Source: Treponema sp. (GTDB lineage: Bacteria; Spirochaetota; Spirochaetia; Treponematales; Breznakiellaceae). Taken from it: a stretch of 8,881 bases of DNA. The notes beneath the pieces were generated by a model that saw nothing but the letters and a program-made list of their open reading frames with translations, was not told the DNA's origin and ran no database searches. The DNA lies in contig JAIROH010000270.1 in the NCBI GenBank assembly GCA_031257595.1, positions 1-8,881 on the forward strand, given 5' to 3'. Each line of letters starts with the position of its first letter. Positions within the stretch are counted from its first letter, which is position 1. Below, in pieces: positions 7,501-8,881 of this stretch. Made by a program: the position numbers and the translations under genes.

Positions 7501-8596
7501 CGTTGTCCTTTGCCCAGTTAATAAAATCGGCCACTATAAGAAAGTAACCGGTAAAGCCCATTTTAATGATAACGTCAAGTTCGTAACGGGCCTGTTGCCG
7601 CACGTCTTCCCTCATGTCAGGGTAGCGCCTGGGAAGACCATCCATCGTAAGATGGGTCAGGTACTCGTCGGCGCTTGAAAATTCCGGCGGAATCTCAAAG
7701 TCCGGCAGAAAGCGGGGCAGGTCCTTAATGTCAACGTCGGGCAGATCCGTTTCGCAGCGTTCGGCGATTGCCACGGTATTGGTTATCGCTTCGGGACATT
7801 CGGAAAACAGGGAGGCCATCTCGTCCCCTGACTTAAAATACTCGTTCCCCGAATAACGCAGCCGCTTTTCGTCGGAACGCTTTTTATTGGTGGATACGCA
7901 CAAAAGTATATCCTGGGCGGCCCAGTCTTCTTTTTCGATAAAGTGGATGTCGTTGGTGGCAACAAGCGGAATGCCCGTTCTGCGGGACATGCCGATAAGC
8001 TCGGGGATTACGGTTTTCTGCTGTTCAAGCCCGTGATCCTGGATTTCAAGGAAAAAATTGTCCTTGCCGAAGATCTCCCTGAAACGCTCCGCCCGTTTTT
8101 CCGCCTCGTCCGTTTTGCCCCGGAGTATCAGGCTGGGAATCTCGCCGGCTATGCAGGCCGAAAGGCCGATGATCCCGGCGTGGTACTTTATCAGCAGTTC
8201 TTCGTCGATTCTGGGTTTGTAGTAGAAGCCTTCGGTGTAGGCGAACGATGCAAGCTTTCCCAGGTTATGATAGCCTTCCCGGGAAGACGCAAGAAGCACA
8301 AGGTGGTAATACTTGTTGTCGTTTTCGGAGCCTTTTTTTTCCAGCCTGGAAGCGGGGGCCATGTACGCTTCGCAGCCTATGATGGGGTGAATCTGCGAGT
8401 CGCTTTCCATCGGGTGGTTTCTATCGCCCCGGCAGGCGGCGGCAAAATCCAGCACCCCGAACATATTGCCGTGGTCGGTTATGGCCAGGTGTTTCATTCC
8501 CAGGGAACGGGCCTTGGCGGCAAGCCCTTTAACGGGAGCGGCGCCGTCCAGCAGGGAAAAATCCGAATGTACGTGGAGATGGACAAAATCAGTCAT
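4520..8596 (-). CDS. dnaE: DNA polymerase III subunit alpha, with duplicated OB region
   Basis: The product is the catalytic subunit of the replicative polymerase, of DnaE type. The N-terminal PHP domain (about 1-270) keeps what appear to be all nine metal ligands: H8, H10, D17, H42, E76, H98, C148, D216 and H218. The polymerase core has catalytic aspartates D414 and D416 in PDFDVDF (411-417) and D565 in KMDFLGLKTL, plus GPGRGSGAGS (370-379) and GYGFNKSHAAAYS (754-766). A helix-hairpin-helix region lies near 835-900 and a clamp-binding motif QASLF at 928-932. At 1358 residues it is about 200 longer than typical DnaE. The excess is explained by two tandem OB-type segments (972-1083 and 1092-1203) and an Ala/Gly/Ser-rich linker (about 1203-1259). 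A DnaE-like C-terminal domain follows to the end. The start is set by the conserved opening HLHVHSDFS; there is no Shine-Dalgarno. Transcription is from a promoter at 8607-8635 and reads on into yggT and recG. Confidence 0.97.
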   Translation of the reverse strand: MTDFVHLHVHSDFSLLDGAAPVKGLAAKARSLGMKHLAITDHGNMFGVLDFAAACRGDRNHPMESDSQIHPIIGCEAYMAPASRLEKKGSENDNKYYHLVLLASSREGYHNLGKLASFAYTEGFYYKPRIDEELLIKYHAGIIGLSACIAGEIPSLILRGKTDEAEKRAERFREIFGKDNFFLEIQDHGLEQQKTVIPELIGMSRRTGIPLVATNDIHFIEKEDWAAQDILLCVSTNKKRSDEKRLRYSGNEYFKSGDEMASLFSECPEAITNTVAIAERCETDLPDVDIKDLPRFLPDFEIPPEFSSADEYLTHLTMDGLPRRYPDMREDVRQQARYELDVIIKMGFTGYFLIVADFINWAKDNGISVGPGRGSGAGSIVAYALRITDIDPLKYKLLFERFLNPERISMPDFDVDFCNERREEVFHYVTEKYGKDKVGQIITFGTLGAKQVIKDVARALDISLDESDMITKLIPKDPKITLKKAIEQEKRLADLAASPAYQELFTLASKLEGKKRHASLHAAGVVIGRTELSDLVPLYRDSKTGGIATQYTMGLLESQGLVKMDFLGLKTLDLIKHTEDLIRLRGGDFAAFSVENADENDEATFRMLGEGKNEGVFQFERDWWKDILRQSKPSSIDELTALTSLGRPGPMDYIPQYIACKWGKKPIRYPDPCLEDILKETYGVIVYQEQVMQVAQRIAGYSLGQADILRRAMGKKKREIIEKEKGPFLEGAVKNGFSREHADDIYEILAPFAGYGFNKSHAAAYSVLSFRTAYLKAHFPAEFMAANLSNEIGSADKDKLSWYIEVSRGMGIPIDPPDINRSGKLFAVVEGRIVYGLKAIKGVGDGPADEILLRRKDGPYKSFIDFLERVTLQSSQPGQHIVSRKVLELLIKTGAFDSLGVNRATMLANMEAAADYAQNKKDETRFGQASLFEDSGEKTFPDFEFTQLPEMDRMELLNIEKELIGFYFSGHPLDEYREWWEKNVKLDASDPDRAVPGNYALIGILKTLRPVTDKTGKAMAFGSLEDYRGEIDLAFFGDVWANCRDRIHQAEIAAVQGRLDKRRGKMSLQVQSVLSFGELKEKIASFGVTSQPLDQYRAAWEQTVDINLSDLENAETKDYTLIGYITNLRRHITKDQKEMAFATLEDYNGSIDLVFFTRTWEINRDKVAEKTCIACKGKLDKSRDKPGFIVSSLLDLGKLRRSAAQNAGAPKALHGDRVGASASAVPADAAWQGPGVSASGPAASGVSSGAVSGEPAGKKSYRELHIRLKDSAAGNEETLYSLRDFLIGNPGPAQVFIHVPSPSVSIRAGKNENGGQKPGQKPWEETIIRTDAQLNTAADNENLAVLEACEAVAEVWGT
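4820..4990 (-). other. Low-complexity Ala/Gly/Ser/Pro linker segment of DnaE
   Basis: DnaE residues about 1203-1259 contain almost only small residues and lack charged blocks, which predicts a flexible tether between the second OB segment and the C-terminal domain. On the + strand CCGGAC recurs at 4839, 4851, 4863 and 4878, spaced 12, 12 and 15 bases, so the repeat keeps the reading frame. This looks like in-frame expansion of a short GC-rich unit. Confidence 0.7.
4988..5683 (-). repeat. Tandem duplication of the OB-fold region inside dnaE
   Basis: DnaE residues 972-1083 (bases 5348-5683) and 1092-1203 (bases 4988-5323) align without a gap over about 112 residues with roughly 47 identities by my own count. 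Shared landmarks are PLDxYRxxWE at the start, LIG, MAFxxLEDYxGxIDLxFF in the core, a later NxRD or CRD, and GxLDKxR near the end. An eight-residue spacer separates them. The core motif is the OB-fold region found once near the C-terminus of ordinary DnaE proteins. The divergence shows that the duplication is not recent. Confidence 0.85.
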
Positions 8597-8606
8597 CGTA
8601 GACTTT

Positions 8607-8635
8607 ATTGTAGCCTAGTGTTCTAACAAAATCAA
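8607..8635 (-). promoter_or_regulatory. Predicted sigma-70-type promoter of dnaE
   Basis: On the minus strand TTGATT (8635-8630) and TACAAT (8612-8607) are separated by exactly 17 bases. The -10 box matches the consensus at five of six positions and the -35 box at four. Only ten bases (8606-8597) lie between the -10 box and the ATG, so a start point about seven bases downstream would give an mRNA leader of only a few bases. The -35 box falls at the edge of the right-hand repeat element. Confidence 0.65.
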
Positions 8636-8834
8636 ATGCCGTAATGGTAGCAGAGCCCACGTCGCTGCTTGGTTGGGGCAGGCACATGCGCCCGTGCCCC
8701 TAACCGGAAACCACCGGATGCCTTTGCGTTACCACAGGACAACCCCCGCTCGAGATACCTCGACACCCAGCGCCTCTGCCAGAAAACGCCGGACGCCTTT
8801 GGTACGGGGTGGCGGCAAAGCCCACGAGCGGGCT
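8634..8834. repeat. Diverged second copy of the intergenic element, upstream of dnaE
   Basis: The left part aligns with the element after the SDR gene: both have CAAA, a GCC(A/G)TAAT block, AGCAG, an exact CGTCGCTGCTT (861 region and 8660-8670) and an exact GGCAGGCACA (874 and 8679 regions). The right part keeps a related block, GCCTCTGCCAG...CGCCGG (about 8772-8791), and CCCCGC...GATAC (about 8745-8757). Internal hairpins include GGTTGGGGCA with TGCCCCTAACC (8671-8680 and 8695-8705, one bulge) and AGCCC with GGGCT (8819-8823 and 8830-8834). The right boundary is uncertain. No convincing gene lies in this roughly 285-bp stretch after the dnaE start. Confidence 0.55.
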
Positions 8835-8858
8835 GGCCGATCATCGCCTTTTCTGACG

Positions 8859-8881
8859 GACGCTTTGGCGTCGCTTTTTCT
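8859..8881 (+). terminator. Terminator-like hairpin at the window end
   Basis: GACGC (8859-8863) and GCGTC (8868-8872) form a five-pair stem with a TTTG loop, followed by GCTTTTTCT. This resembles a short intrinsic terminator reading rightwards. No gene reading rightwards is seen before it, and the window ends here, so its partner is unknown; it may instead be part of the repeat element. Confidence 0.3.

Noticed and set aside
8632..8844. 70-codon minus-strand open frame as a real gene upstream of dnaE
   Set aside because: It coincides with the repeat element and the dnaE promoter, has a low-quality composition and no ribosome site; kept only as a finding about the shared frame.

Overview
The window reads as a piece of a moderately GC-rich bacterial chromosome carrying five protein genes and two related intergenic repeat elements. 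The wording of the DnaE, RecG and YggT proteins (for example the DnaE opening MTDFVHLHVHSDFS and the RecG opening MFLREL) most resembles spirochaetes of the Treponema lineage. That assignment is an inference from remembered family sequence, not a database result. I see no rRNA, tRNA, CRISPR array, integrase or transposase gene.

Left part (1-1767, + strand): a classical short-chain dehydrogenase/reductase is followed, after a gap of about 310 bp, by a cyclase-family (kynurenine-formamidase-like) metal-dependent hydrolase. The gap is largely filled by an imperfect inverted repeat of about 230 bp that begins at the SDR stop codon. The pair looks metabolic, but nothing in the window identifies the substrate.

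Middle and right part (1789-8596, - strand): dnaE, a yggT-family membrane gene and recG form a compact co-directional cluster transcribed right to left. dnaE and yggT overlap by an ATGA, and recG starts 8 bases after the yggT stop. DnaE is the replicative polymerase III alpha subunit and RecG is the branched-DNA helicase that rescues stalled forks, so the cluster couples replication and fork repair with a membrane protein. recG and the cyclase gene converge with only 21 bp between their stop codons.

Right end (8597-8881): a good sigma-70-type promoter for dnaE sits so close to the start codon that the mRNA would be nearly leaderless. Its -35 box lies at the edge of a second, diverged copy of the intergenic repeat, which runs towards the window end; a terminator-like hairpin closes the window.

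The points most worth a second look are the 1358-residue DnaE, which carries a tandem duplication of its OB-fold region, a low-complexity linker and an apparently intact PHP metal site, and the pair of palindromic intergenic elements.
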